A stretch of 64,000 nucleotides of DNA from Melieria omissa. Lineage: Eukaryota; Arthropoda; Insecta; Diptera; Ulidiidae. The translations under genes were made by a program, and so were the position numbers. Positions 11,661-22,381 of this stretch are shown in pieces; position 1 is the stretch's first letter, and each line of letters opens with the position of its first letter. The notes beneath the pieces were generated by a model. It was not told the DNA's origin, searched no databases, and was given only the letters and a program-made list of their open reading frames with translations. The stretch lies in NCBI GenBank assembly GCA_963971225.1, contig OZ020269.1:87529783-87593782 (forward strand). The letters are read 5' to 3'.

Positions 11661-12238
11661 ATTCGAGTGCGGCTGGAGAGGTGGAAAGAATTTCAAATGA
11701 ATTACGCGCAAAAGTTATGCCAACATTTTCTCAATACTATTTATAGATAAATAAATATTTCAGAATTTCAATGACGAGGTAAAGCAACTCAAGATGCGAA
11801 CAAAGTGAAAATAATTAAGAAATTATTTATAGAGTTGCTTTAAAGATTTTGTGGAAAGAGACTAAATTACATGAAATGATTAATAACATTAAAATAAGGG
11901 GTTGAATTTCAAGTTAATATTTAATTAATTTATGTGCGAGAAGAGGAAAAAGAGGAATAAAGGTTAAAAGATCTATTAGAAGAGAAAGACGAAGGTCTGA
12001 GAGGTAATAGTTACATAGAAGAGAAAGTGGTGGGGGAGGTTTAGAAGAGAAATTCCGAGCGTAGATATATCTTGGCCCATCTGCTCAGTATTGCCTTGTC
12101 GAGTGCGCTTGTCTGCTCTACAGTTCCCTGAAATATTCAAATGTGGTGGAAGCTAACTTAAGTCAGTATGAAAATGATCTTTAATGTAATTAAATTTGCT
12201 TACAGAGACCCAGGTACGAATAGCATATTCGATAATAT
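11661..12238. other. AT/purine-rich spacer
   Basis: No gene was recognised. The stretch 11935-12060 is purine-rich (GAGAAGAGGAA-like). The last four bases, ATAT at 12235-12238, form the left target duplication of the following LTR. Confidence 0.5.
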
Positions 12239-12476
12239 TGTTACGAAAATTACTTTCTAAGTTCGTTTGGATTGTGCTTGAAAATAAAACCACTTTAATT
12301 ATTCAACGCAAACGCAGTCAAAAACCAACGATCGATTTATTGACACATTTACACTTGTTCTACTTTACACTACTATTGCATGTTTTCCCTTTGCTTGCTC
12401 AACACCGACTCCACACTCTGCGCTGCACACTGCTGCTTTTATACTTGTTTTCTTATCGCGCCGAGGTTTCTTGCAC

Positions 12477-12491
12477 ATTCTAGTTGTACTC
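12477..12491. repeat. Left target-site duplication of nested LINE
   Basis: ATTCTAGTTGTACTC, repeated exactly at 13024-13038. This 15-bp duplication is typical of target-primed reverse transcription by non-LTR elements. Confidence 0.9.
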
Positions 12492-13023
12492 AGCCACGCC
12501 CCCCCAGGACCTGAACCCTTTATTGGGCTGGGCAAAAGCGCCTTAACGGAGTCACTGAGACTAGAGGAAAGGACCAGGAACACAGAACACTGGACTAGCG
12601 CCTCCGGTCTCAGGCAATCGAAAATCTTTATCAAAGATTACAACCCCAAATGGAGTGAAGAATGCCCCAAACTAAGGAGAAACCAGCTTAGACAGGTCAC
12701 AGGTCTTCTAACTGGGCATTGCAGATTGAGGAAACACATGCATACAATCGGGATAGAACAGGTAAGCGTCTGTAGACTCTGCGAAACAGCAGAGGAGACT
12801 CCCGAACACATCATAATGCACTGAAATGCGGCTTGTCGCAGCAGGTTGCGTTACCTGGGCCAATTTTGGCTTGCAGAACAGGACGTCAAACACCTAGACC
12901 CCCGCGAGTTACTAAGTTTCATTAGGGCGGTTGGTCTAGGGATGTACTCTAACATTTGTAAGGGGCACAATATATCAATCCTGGTCTCAGTGCAGTTTAC
13001 CCTAATCAATTCTATTCTATTCT
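12492..13023 (+). mobile_element. 5'-truncated LINE (LOA/Jockey-like ORF2 C-terminus)
   Basis: A 532-bp insert between identical 15-bp duplications. The plus-strand frame to 12824 ends with a Cys-His motif (CRLCETAEETPEHIIMH), the zinc-knuckle-like end of LOA/R1/Jockey-type LINE polyproteins. After a stop, coding similarity continues (LGQFWLAEQDVKHLDPRELL) to about 12960. The fourth metal ligand lies just past the stop (TGAAATGCGGCTTGT), so one nonsense change broke the motif. The 3' end has a short ATTCT repeat tail instead of poly(A). The same family recurs at 63170-63425. Only the 3' end of the element is present. Confidence 0.88.
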
Positions 13024-13038
13024 ATTCTAGTTGTACTC
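13024..13038. repeat. Right target-site duplication of nested LINE
   Basis: Second exact copy of the 15-bp duplication; the interrupted LTR resumes immediately after it. Confidence 0.9.
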
Positions 13039-13214
13039 TCTATCTCGATTGTTCTAGCACAGCTCATCACCTTTCGCAAACCATCCTCGCCATAACGGAA
13101 TTATAGCAAGTTTGCATGCCTAAAAGTATGCTTGGAAAAGCATTCATGCATAGCACAGCACACAATATGCACACATCGTTGCAATATTAAAGATTCAATT
13201 CTCAGTCTATGATA

Positions 13215-13372
13215 CAGTGTTGCCAGATCAGAAGATTTCCACCTAGATTTAGGAGATTCTTGGCCTTATAGGAGCATTTTTAGGAGGAAGAATTGTTTCG
13301 GAGAAAGTTTAGGAGATTTATATTTGGGACATTTTGGATAACGTCGTATGATGTATTGGAAACACTGGCAAA
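13215..13372 (+). mobile_element. hAT-type MITE fragment
   Basis: Begins CAGTGTTGCCAGATCAG and aligns with the reverse complement of the right half of the complete copy at 62401-63061 (shared AGGAGATTCTTGGCC and AGGAGGAAGAATTGT). It breaks off around GATGTATTGGAAACACT, an internal point of that copy, and has no matching 8-bp duplication, so it is a 3'-truncated copy. Confidence 0.75.
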
Positions 13373-13377
13373 ATAAT

Positions 13378-13935
13378 ACTAAAATATGTGGATACGAGTA
13401 GAAACTACTTGACCGATTGATGTGAAATTTAGACACAAAGAATTATATGTTCAGAAGAGGGTTTCTGGATATTATATGTTGTGTGAAGAGGGCGTGGCAC
13501 TGTTCACACAACTCAAATCTATCATATTGATTAACGTTTGGATTCATAAGATGGATAGCATTGAAATTTGGTACAACATCGTGCCATGAATCTGTTGTTC
13601 CTCTGCGGAAATCTCATTAGCACTGAACAAGGGGCGTGGTACTGTTTTTGTTAAAAAAATTTGCTTATAACTTTGGAACTATAAGTCGCACATGAATGAC
13701 ATTCGATGCCAATTCGCTTAGATGCACTTTTTCACTGGCAAAATGGGGAAGGCATTGAAGAATGGAGCGTGGCATGGCGCATAGAACTGAAATTTTCATT
13801 AAGAAATACTTTCAAAATTACTTTATTGAAACAGGTAAATTGCATAGGCATTGAAAGAGGGGCATGGTGCTCTTCAAGCAACTCAAAATATGAACATCAA
13901 ACAAGAGGCATACGAATTAAAAAAGAGGGGTAAAA
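13378..13935. repeat. Degenerate GGGCGTGG-type repeat field
   Basis: Contains recurring modules: a TTGAGTTG/ACAACTCAAA-like segment, GAGGGCGTGGCACTGTTC, AAGGGGCGTGGTACTG and GAGGGGCATGGTGCTC, spaced roughly 150-220 bp. It resembles the arrays at 22040-25610 and is probably an older member of the same kind of repeat. Confidence 0.5.
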
Positions 13936-15179
13936 GCTTTCAATATAAATCTTTTTCAGTACAATTGCGGGTATATAATAATATATGAAATATTAATTAA
14001 TTTATTTTAAACATTTATACAATAATAATAATATGAAATCATTTTGATTTATCCGATAGCATCGATAATTTGTACTCGAAAATTATAAATGGGCCAACTA
14101 TCGATAGTTTCCCAATCTCTACTACTAAGTAGGATGTATTGTTGGCAAATGTAGAGGTTTGTGTCTTTGATACGCTTTTTTTGGTTGATATATACGCTGT
14201 CATTCTTTGATGTCATTCTTTTCAAAGTGTGTAATTCTTGCAATTTTGAATCAGATTTTGAAATCGAAAAATCAAATCACACGCAAGAAACTTCAGCAAA
14301 GTCCACCATAGCGATTTTTAATTTTTTATATATAACTTCAAGTACATAATTCTTTCACTATTTGTATGAAATAAAGTTGTTGACTCTATTTTCCTATTAA
14401 GCAAATATTTAGCAATTTTTCTAATAGCAACAATCAACTCATCTTGATAAGAATTTTACAGAAAATATTAGCATAAGACAAATTTATAAATGCTTTTAAT
14501 ATTTCTATTTAATATGCTTCCGAGTGTAATGCGAATGTATGAATGCTTGAGGGTTATTGACGAGGGTTGAACATTTTCAGCTACATTACATTTTCATAAT
14601 ATTGCAAATGCTTCAAAAAAGCCTTATTTCTACATTTGTTTACAATTTATATATTACATAACTTATGTACAACATAATTGACACTTAATAGCGGCACTTG
14701 GTTGATGACTTAACCTTTTTCAGACAACACAAAATGTGCCATGGAAATGGTTCACTGTGTTGGCATCTTTTAGAATGGAAACTAAATATTAAAAACTGAA
14801 AAAAAAAGAAATGTAACAACTCCCAGCGGCATTGAATTGGTAGTAAAAAGGCCAATGTGGGAAACCCTTTTAGCTTTAAAGCTCTTTTTTTCGTTTTGAG
14901 CCTACAAACACCTAAAAGTAGGCAGCAAATTTTAACATTTAACAATTCTTAAGGTTAACTGTTGCTTAGTCTTCACTTTCCATTTCATACTTTCGTTACT
15001 TTTTGCTATTTAAATATTTCATAAATGCCTCAGTTGAACACAACTTGTTGGAGAACTTTTACCATCAATAGCAAATTTAAGATTTTGCCATGTAACCTGG
15101 CGTGTTGTAATTTTTGTTGAAAATTTATTATAAAATTCCATTAGGCTAATATTTTCCAACATCTACCCGGCTGTATTGT
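13936..15179 (+). other. AT-rich segment with two ATCGATA (DRE-like) sites and a short frame
   Basis: ATCGATAA at 14061-14068 and TATCGATA at 14099-14106 match the DRE core bound by DREF/BEAF at many fly housekeeping promoters. About 55 bases downstream an open stretch runs from about 14155 to 14349 (KVCNSCNFESDFEIEKSN is part of it), and AATAAA follows at about 14371. The open stretch has no ATG, so a working gene is doubtful; a decayed small gene or chance are both possible. Nothing was recognised in the rest of the segment. Confidence 0.25.
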
Positions 15180-15760
15180 GTACTTTTCTAGTGGTTATTT
15201 GGTAGCATTTGCGGCCATTTATTTGCACTGCAAGCCCGACAAAACCACGCTGAAAGCTGCTAAGCCTAAAAGTATGCAAATAATCGACCGAAATGTGAAA
15301 ATGTACAAAGCGAATGATAATATGCACTTAAGCCAGCCAGCCAGCCAGTCAGCCAGTTGACTATGTGCAGCGTACGATTTTTAGTTGAGCTCATGTCGAG
15401 GCGTCCAGCTGCGTATTTGCGGCACCGGCAGCCAGCCGCCAATGGGCGCCAGCTAAACGTGTTTACGTTACGCTGAGTGCTCTGCACTTTTCACATGCAG
15501 TTTGCTGCAGTTTTGGTGAGAGCGAGGAGGACGAGGCGGAGCGACATGCGCATCAGTTGCCGTGTGTGGCTGCCAAAAGTATGCACACTGAATTTTCCAC
15601 CTTTTTTGCTTCAAAAATTGTTGTACATTTTTGTTAAAATTTCAACATTGATGCTGTGTCAGCAGTTGAGTTTTATTACTCGGCAAACCTTGTTGCCGAC
15701 GTTGTGCTTGTGTGTTTGTCTGTGTGTGTGTTTGTGTGTGAGGGTTTTCCTGCTAATATT
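15180..15760. other. Single-copy island with TG tract
   Basis: GC-richer sequence containing a CCAG repeat at about 15333-15356 and a TG microsatellite at about 15709-15742. A frame with an ATG at 15495 runs 113 codons to 15836 but crosses the TG tract and AT-rich DNA, so I do not call it a gene. Confidence 0.3.
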
Positions 15761-15879
15761 TCGCAATATTTTGCGCAATTTCCCATTCATTAGTTTTATT
15801 TTCGAAATTCCATTGATATTTCGCTGTATATATTAATGAATTTAGTGGAAAATCTGTTGGAATATGGTTGCAAGTTTTG

Positions 15880-16455
15880 TGAAAAAATATTTTCATAGAA
15901 AATAAGAATTTGTAGAACTTTGCTTTGTTTAATTTAACTGTACGCACTCAGTGTAAAAATGAATACAAAATCACTCATGTGATTATCGACCATATAAAAA
16001 AATATATTTAAAAAATTATTTAAAAAAATTACAAACATTGATTTTCCACGAAACTTTTGGAAATGTATTCAATTAAATATTTTTGGTGAAACTTGTAATT
16101 CGCTCTAAATTACTTAAATTTGAAGAATTAATATTCTTGCAAAATACAAATTTTAATTGCAATTTTGATGAAAAAACACTTTCATAGAAAAGAAGAATTT
16201 GTAGAATTTTGGTTTGTTTTATTTAATTGTACGCAATCAGTGTACAAATGGGGCACTGATGTAATTATAAAAAATATTTAAAATATATTTAAAAAAATAA
16301 TAGAAATTAAAAAAAAAATTGCAAACATTGATTTTCCATCAAACTTGTTGAAATATATTCAATTAAATATTTTTGGTGAAATTTTTAATTAGTTCTAGTT
16401 CTAGTTACTTAAATTAAAAAAATTAATAATCTTGCGAAATAAAAATTTTAATAAT
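15880..16455. repeat. Tandem duplication, unit about 289 bp
   Basis: TTTCATAGAAAATAAGAATT at about 15891 recurs at about 16180 (AAAGAAGAATT), followed in both by TTTGTAGAA, a TTGTTT tract, TGTACGCA-TCAGTGTA, a poly(A/T) block, GATTTTCCA and AATTAAATATTTTTGGTGAA. The two copies are clearly diverged. Confidence 0.8.
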
Positions 16456-16580
16456 GAAAAAAAATCTACTAATAATTCTTTGAAAAATAAAAAATTGTAA
16501 TAAGTTATGCTACTTAACTAATAAGCACTGGTATATTTTTCCTAAGGAAGTGGCAGCATGAAAATTCCTAAAAAACATAT

Positions 16581-16840
16581 TGTTACGGAAATGGGTCCTT
16601 TAGGGTTAATCTCTAAGTTCCTTTTTGGATTGTGCTTGAAAATAAAACCACTTCAATTACTCAGCGCAAAACGCAGTCAGAATCCAACAATCGCTTTAAT
16701 TACATATTTACACTTTGCTTGTATTTACACTTGTTACTAATTTTCTTGTTCAAATACGACTCGACCCTCTGCACTGCACCCAGCTGCCTTTTATACTTGT
16801 CTGGTTATCGCGCCGATTGTTCTCGCGTATTCCAGTTGGA
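16581..16840 (-). mobile_element. LTR fragment, copy C
   Basis: Starts TGTTACGGAA and matches copies A and B through GGATTGTGCTTGAAAATAAA and the CTTTTATACTTGT block (TATAAAAGG read on the minus strand, complement of about 16787-16795). It ends abruptly at TCCAGTTG, where the unclassified dispersed repeat begins, so the rest of the LTR was lost or replaced at that junction. Confidence 0.8.
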
Positions 16841-17338
16841 CTTTTGGATTAAGTACGGAATAAACACTCAAACACATTTTCAATTTTGGCTTAATTCTGG
16901 CGTTCAAGGTAATTTATGAGCTTTGATGTATTCAGAGACCTATAGCAGAATTTTATGGCGAATATTTTTGTAATACATTTTGTCCTTAAAAAGTACTGTT
17001 TTACAAGACATTTTTGGCATTTTAGAAAAAAAAGGGTCAAATTGACCCGTAAAAATAAGAGCTACAGGGTTAAAATGCTCCACAAATATGTTCTTCGTAC
17101 TATTTCACATCAAATTGCTGAACACATCACATACCTAAAATGTGAGGTTACATGGTTTTCGTATGCCGATTCACCATAAGAATGCGCAAAAAGGGGAAAA
17201 CTTTGGTCCCCCCAAAAAAAATTCAGATGTAAAATTTCAAATCGCCGATACACGTATATTTTTTTTTTGGTCCCCTCTACAAGAATCCGTTATCAGAACC
17301 TTGTTATTAAAAAAAACATTTGATTTTGTTGTGCAGTG
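16841..17338 (-). repeat. Unclassified dispersed repeat, copy 2
   Basis: Inverted relative to 9090-9585 and similar over about 490 bp, including the GGGTCAATTTGACCC palindrome (17035-17049) and CAGGGTTAAAA (complement of the TTAACCCTG motif). It ends at GTGCAGTG, the complement of CACTGCAC at the start of copy 1. Confidence 0.85.
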
Positions 17339-17344
17339 TTATAG

Positions 17345-17427
17345 AAACAATTTAGGGGATTCAAAGGAGGAAATTTTAGTTTTTTTTAAATTGAGGAGAA
17401 AGCCATTTCAGATATCTGGCAACACTG
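17345..17427 (+). mobile_element. Terminal fragment of hAT-type MITE
   Basis: AGGAGAAAGCCATTTCAG followed by ATATCTGGCAACACTG matches the right end of the element at 31256-31986. Only the last ~80 bp are present. Confidence 0.65.
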
Positions 17428-17535
17428 TCACTATACAAAACGTCAACACTGTGCGCCTCTGCTTTGTGCCCACCACCCACTTTCTCCAACTGGTCACACC
17501 AGGAGATGGTAGGGCGACGTCAAATTGGTCCTTTC

Positions 17536-17690
17536 CAGGGGCGGATTTAGAAAAATATTTCGGGGAGGGTTTCAAAAAGTAATTCTTTAATATTCATTAA
17601 ATGCCTTTTGATTTGTATTCAGTTTTAAAGTCGATCCTAATATTTCGAAGGGGTTTAAACCCCCGAAACAGCCCCCTGAATCCGCCAATG
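17536..17690. mobile_element. Short hAT-like MITE (155 bp)
   Basis: The left end is CAGGGGCGGATTTAG; the right end read in reverse complement is CATTGGCGGATTCAG. The flanks are GTCCTTTC (17528-17535) and GTCCTTCC (17691-17698), an 8-bp duplication with one change. The CAGGGGCGGAT start, the 8-bp duplication and the short coding-free interior fit a non-autonomous hAT element. Confidence 0.75.
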
Positions 17691-17699
17691 GTCCTTCCA

Positions 17700-18289
17700 C
17701 CTTCTGTCTTTTCGCCGTCGACCTCTAAATACCATCTTGAACCACCTTTTCACACTAAATGGTGTAAGTGTTATTCTATATAAGTCAGTGATAGCAATTT
17801 TGGTACTCGCGAGTACCATTTGAGAGTAGCAAAATATTCACCTCTGACCTAAATCAAAGCAATAAACCCCCGAATGCCAACTCCGAAATAGCTAGCTCCC
17901 ACTTTTTGAAGGCTCTACCTCTCTCTCCCTCTTTTTGTTAACTAATTTCATCCGCCCATATTTCATGCCTCATTTGTACATTACACCAAAAAATTGAGCT
18001 TATTTAATAAGTTTTTTATTCTTTATGATTTTCATTAAAACCAATCGAAAAAAACTTTTCTAATCTGCTTTGCCTCATTTTTCAGGCTAAACGACTTTGG
18101 AAGAACAGTGGTGTAACTTGCTTGCACTTGTTCTGATTAGTTCGAAAAGTCCATCGATCAAATCAAAGACAAGAAAGCATTTTCAATTCCCGCCCCCGTT
18201 CTCGACTCTATTTCTAAATATTCCTCGTTCTTAGAGAGCTTCGCATCTGGCATGCTTCATTTAATGTTTATGTGGGTTTATAAAAACTT
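17700..18289. other. Unassigned sequence
   Basis: No repeat partner, coding frame or RNA gene was recognised. Confidence 0.5.
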
Positions 18290-20120
18290 GATGCCGCCCG
18301 CAATTAGTCAATAAATAAAATTGGCTTGTATTGTCGTTGTTGCTGTTGTTGTTGTTGTTATTGTTGGCATTGTTGCCATTAGCGAAACGAAATGAAACAT
18401 AACGAAAATTCAATATTCATGGCAATATGCCTCGAGGCTATTTTCAACGCAAAAGTTGCTTTGGCCAATCGAACAACTGAAAATGGTAGCCGATGAAGTG
18501 CAAAAATAGCAGCACTTGAAAAATAATACAGACATAGAAGAAGAAGAAGAAGACGAAGAAGAAAAAGAAGCAGTAGAATGAGAAGAAGTGTAAGAGAGCG
18601 CAGCTGAAAACCGCCTTGATTGCTGCCAAACAGATTCGAATAATTTTTGTGTGCGGCTGTTGCTTGTGTTGTTTCCGTTATTGTTGTTGTAGTTGTTGTC
18701 CTTGGCATTTGTTGTGTGTTGGCGTGTTGTTCATTTGTTGTTTTGTAGTTGTATTTGTTGTTGAAGATGAAAAACTTTTCGCCTCAATTGAACTTTAACA
18801 GCTGGGCGCATTGGACGGACAGCATAGCTGAGGACAGACGAAAGCAGCGCCACCGGAAATCAGCACTTCCCCAGCACATCAAATCGAGCCAAGGCCACAA
18901 AAACAACAACAACAAGCATCTTGCCCACTGCTGCAATGTGGTCGCTCGCTGCGAACACGACGAGCCAATGTAAATATTTGAGCAACAAAAATCCTCAGAC
19001 CAGCATACAATCCATCCAATTTACCCCACCGCCACTTTGCCTCGTCCTTGTCGTCGTCATACACACAACAACAACAACAACAACAACCAATGCAACACGC
19101 ACACAGCTCTGCGCCCAGTCACGAACTTATGAATTGACGCGCTGCTGTCAATGGCGCTGCATGACTGAACCGGCGGTGTGGCGTTTCAAGTTTTAAATTC
19201 GAAATAACTGAAAAGTTGAATTGTGCCGCAGGCAGCAATTGCAAACGGCTTCGACGTTATCCTTCAATGGAGGCAATCGCAGCCACTCAACGGCAAACCG
19301 AGCGCAAGTGGGGGGGACTGAGTGCTAGAAAGAGACAGCTTCAGAGCGGCGCAGATTTGTACGCACAACTTTTTGTGGCACACAAAAGTGCAGCAAACGT
19401 CGTGCTGCCGCCTCGCTGCGAGTGAATTACGCCAACGGCAACTAAGGACGGAGCGTTCGAGTGGGCGGTGGGCGGCATTTCGCCGCATGAATGTGTAAGT
19501 TATGAAAACGCTCGCGGCCATATCCATTTCACGGTTGGTTATGTGAAAATTGGCTTCGAAACTGCGGTTTACAAAGCAAAGCGGCGCAACACAGCCAGCG
19601 AGCGAGCGCGGCGTCAGACAGCGGCAAGAAATTTATTGACAGCAAAAATTTCATTTGTTTACGTACCGCAGGGTTGTATTGAGCAGGCACCCAATGCACA
19701 CACACACGCACACACAGCACAGCTGGCGCTCAAATTGACGGAAGCGCCAAAGCCTACGGGACGGATGGGCGTTGCGTGCCACACAGCAGTTGTGGCGCCT
19801 TTTCATTTGGCCTTTTTATGTGGCAACACTTTTGCCAAAGTTGCTGCAAAACTTTAAGCGTGCAATTTACAAAGAAAAACTGTATATGAAAAGTTAGTAA
19901 ATCTGAAAAGCGGCAAAGCAGTCTTGAAATTGCGTGGCAACGCAAAGCCGTTAATTGGCTTTCGACAGAATCGAGGCCAGCGCACATGGTGCACTATAGG
20001 CCTTCAATATGGATGTGGATTTACTTCAATTTCAAAACGCAGCAAGCATTGTGCGCCAAATTGTTCGAAGCCTTTGCCACATTCGTCTTCCTTGCTCTCA
20101 CCAGCTTTTCATTAATTATT
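18290..20120. other. Large GC-richer single-copy island
   Basis: The longest stretch of non-repetitive, near-balanced base composition in the window. It includes TTG tracts (18331-18360), GAA tracts (about 18536-18570), ACA tracts (19062-19087) and CA tracts (19697-19716). The plus strand is open from about 19424 to 19857 without an early ATG, and several shorter frames overlap on both strands. ATGAATGT followed by GTAAGT at about 19487-19500 could be the start codon and donor site of a first coding exon. This is the strongest area to test for an upstream exon and promoter, but no protein family is recognisable. Confidence 0.35.
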
Positions 20121-20499
20121 TTTTAATGTACATCAAGAATTTCAAACGACGCGCCTAATATTTGTGTTTATTTGAGCACTAACACACACACACATTGACC
20201 GACAAACAGATAGGCAAACAATTGAACAAACAAACTTACACAATCAAATGCCCATCGGCCTTTGAAATGTGTTACCGCGCACTGTTGTTGTTGCTATTTA
20301 TAATTGTATTTTTGTAAAGGAATTTTGCCACCTTTTGAATATTTTACAATTGATTAATTAAGTAACAGTTGTTGCGCCTAATTACTTCGTCAGCAAAGTT
20401 ATTGAGAGAAATATTTTCTTATTTCTTGTTTCAAATTGTTGGCAATCGAGCAGAATGTTCAAAGAGTTAGGACTATTTCAAGCAAGCAGAAAGCCGAGT
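20121..20499. other. AT-rich spacer with homeodomain-like sites
   Basis: Includes ACACACACAC near 20181 and CAATTGATTAATTAAG at about 20347-20362. No gene was recognised. Confidence 0.4.
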
Positions 20500-20509
20500 A
20501 AATATGAAT

Positions 20510-20690
20510 GAATTTGAAACAGCAAAATATGGCAGCAAATATTAGCAAAAGAAGAGGAAATACGGGAGGGATTACTGAAACTGCTCACAGAGCTGAAAGC
20601 AGAAAGTAGAGAATCCGAGAGACATTCTTCCATAAGGGAATTTCTGCAAACAACTGCAACTAGGACTGTAGGGACTCCCACATAACAGCA
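20510..20690 (+). pseudogene. Possible coding relic, helical peptide
   Basis: One plus-strand frame is open from just after a TGA near 20515 to a TAA near 20683. It reads as a charged amphipathic helix (KIWQQILAKEEEIREGLL then KLLTELKAESRESERHSS). It has no ATG and no recognised family. A retrotransposon gag-like coiled coil is one possibility; chance is another. Confidence 0.25.
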
Positions 20691-20727
20691 ACACTTTAGT
20701 ATATGTGGCAATTTGACAAAACAACTT

Positions 20728-20782
20728 ATCCCGAGATAGCGCAAATTTCCAGTTTTGAGATAGCGCAAATTTCCAGTTTTTT
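20728..20782. repeat. 26-bp direct duplication
   Basis: GAGATAGCGCAAATTTCCAG is present twice in tandem, about 26 bp apart. It is a simple local duplication. Confidence 0.9.
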
Positions 20783-20789
20783 AATCATA

Positions 20790-21189
20790 ATGAAACGATT
20801 TCAAAACGTTTCTTTTGGTGTAGCCGACTTGTTTCTATGACATTTAGTTATAGAGATATGACGTATGGCATTTCAACTTTTCTCGAGTTTTGTATGAGCT
20901 TTGCTTTGCACCTTATCAGCATTTTCGCGCTCCTGGAAAGTTTGAAAATTAGACTTAGGTTGTTATGTCAAAATGCCACAAAATGCCAAAATTGAATATC
21001 TTGCATGATGAGCATTTTCTTTGCGAATTTGGTGTACTTAGAAGAAAAAGAAAGAAGAAAAGTGGAAACAGTCAAACGCCGCATTCTGAGAGACCATTCC
21101 AACCCACTGGACATGTCGGAATCTCACTTTCTCTAATTTTCTCATTTTTGAAACAATGTAGATTGGTGTTTTTGCAGGTTTTGTTAAGT
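20790..21189. other. Unassigned sequence
   Basis: No gene or repeat was recognised between the 26-bp duplication and the LINE fragment. Confidence 0.45.
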
Positions 21190-21860
21190 TACGTTAAGGT
21201 GGCTGTCTTGTCTTAGTACAAGTGTTTTCCTCTTGCCATTGCCTGTTGCCCATATCGAGGAAGAGGGAGAAGATTGTTAGTTTACAGGTAGCAAGTGGAA
21301 TGCCGGCTGTAACTGTGGTGTTGAAGTATGGTAGGGTGTTGCCATGTCTGGCAAGCTCATCAGCTGCGCAGTTACCACTGATGTCTTTGTGGCCCGGTAC
21401 CCAGGTAAGAGTAATGTTGCATACATGACCTAACTCATTTAGTAGGGAGTGGCAAAGAGCAACCACTTTCGTTGTGGTTGGGACATTTATGAAGGCTTTA
21501 AGCTCTGCCTGGCTGTCAGTGAAAATGCGAACCAAACCACACTGCCCTACTCTGCCATCTAGCTTGGAGCCATCTGTATAGAATCATATTCCAATTTTCG
21601 AAACCGTGTCTTGTTCCGATTAGGTATGAGGGTTGAGAATTTAGAGTCAAACAGATATGATGGTAGCGAGTAGTCTATTGTCAGGTAAGTCAGGTGAACT
21701 GCCTAGGATCCGGCAGTAACCGAAATCAGTACGTATCCATCTTTTGATGGTATTTAGCTCACTGAAGAGAGGGTTGCAGCTTGTTTACCGAAGAGGTTAA
21801 CAGGGAGAAAGTGGAGCAAAGCAAGAAACTTCACCGCCCTCTTTCCACCCTTTAAACGTT
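21190..21860 (-). mobile_element. LINE fragment with RNase H domain
   Basis: Minus-strand coding similarity to the RNase H domain of LOA-type LINEs. In order: a decayed upstream segment (about 21860-21610), FYTDGSKLDG with the first catalytic Asp (about 21575), IFTDSQAELKAF (about 21525), and TLTWVPGHKDISGN then ADELARHGNTLP (about 21420-21350). An in-frame TGA precedes FYTDGS. The usual stretch between FYTDGS and FTDSQ is missing about 40 residues, which includes the expected catalytic Glu region. It is a dead copy and may be from the same family as the fragments at 12492 and 63170, which cover the more C-terminal part. Confidence 0.85.
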
Positions 21861-22381
21861 GAATTTAGAAAAATGCTGAAATGCGTATTTTGTTATTGTT
21901 TTTTGTTTTGAGTATTTATATACAAATTTTTAAAACAATCCAAACAAAAAACAATGTCCGTTCATATAAGCTTATCCACCCCTTTTCCTCCTATTCAAGG
22001 TTGAAGTTTTTTAAATGGCCCCTTTTTAAGGGTTGACTTTATAAAATACTAGTAGGGCCCTGCGGCTTTGCACGCAAGCTTGAAGTCAATGGGCCCAATA
22101 AATCAAGTTTCTTCATACTACACTCTATGGGCGATGCCACGCCTCCTTTATGTAATGCCCAATCCATCTTCCAGTCGAAGAGTGTGACCCGGTTTCATTG
22201 ATATGCAACTTTCAGTTCCAAGTTACGCGGAAAATTTCAGTCGCCAAAAATATGCCGCGCCCCTTGTTCAACGCCCATAATAGTAGAGTGACACATCCAG
22301 TAGAGTGACACATCTATGGGACGATGGTATACAAAACTTCAAAGCTTTCCAACTTATTGTTCCGAAGATATTCCACATTAA

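Larger units (their letters stand above)
12239..13183 (-). mobile_element. Solo LTR, copy B, interrupted by a LINE
   Basis: Starts TGTTACG and ends GTTGCA, flanked on both sides by ATAT (12235-12238 and 13184-13187), a perfect 4-bp target duplication of the kind made by Gypsy-type integrases. Without the nested LINE and one LINE target duplication it is about 398 bp, matching copy A (406 bp). Read on the minus strand it carries TATAAAAG (complement of 12436-12443). No internal retrotransposon sequence is present. The nested insert shows the LTR was already in place when the LINE arrived. Confidence 0.9.

Noticed and set aside
12765..12775. CAGGTAAG splice-donor-like site
   Set aside because: It lies inside LINE coding sequence and is present in the related fragment at 63195, so it is not a host exon boundary.
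18379..18708. 109-codon minus-strand frame with Thr- and Leu-rich runs
   Set aside because: It is driven by TTG and GAA microsatellites, and no domain is recognisable.
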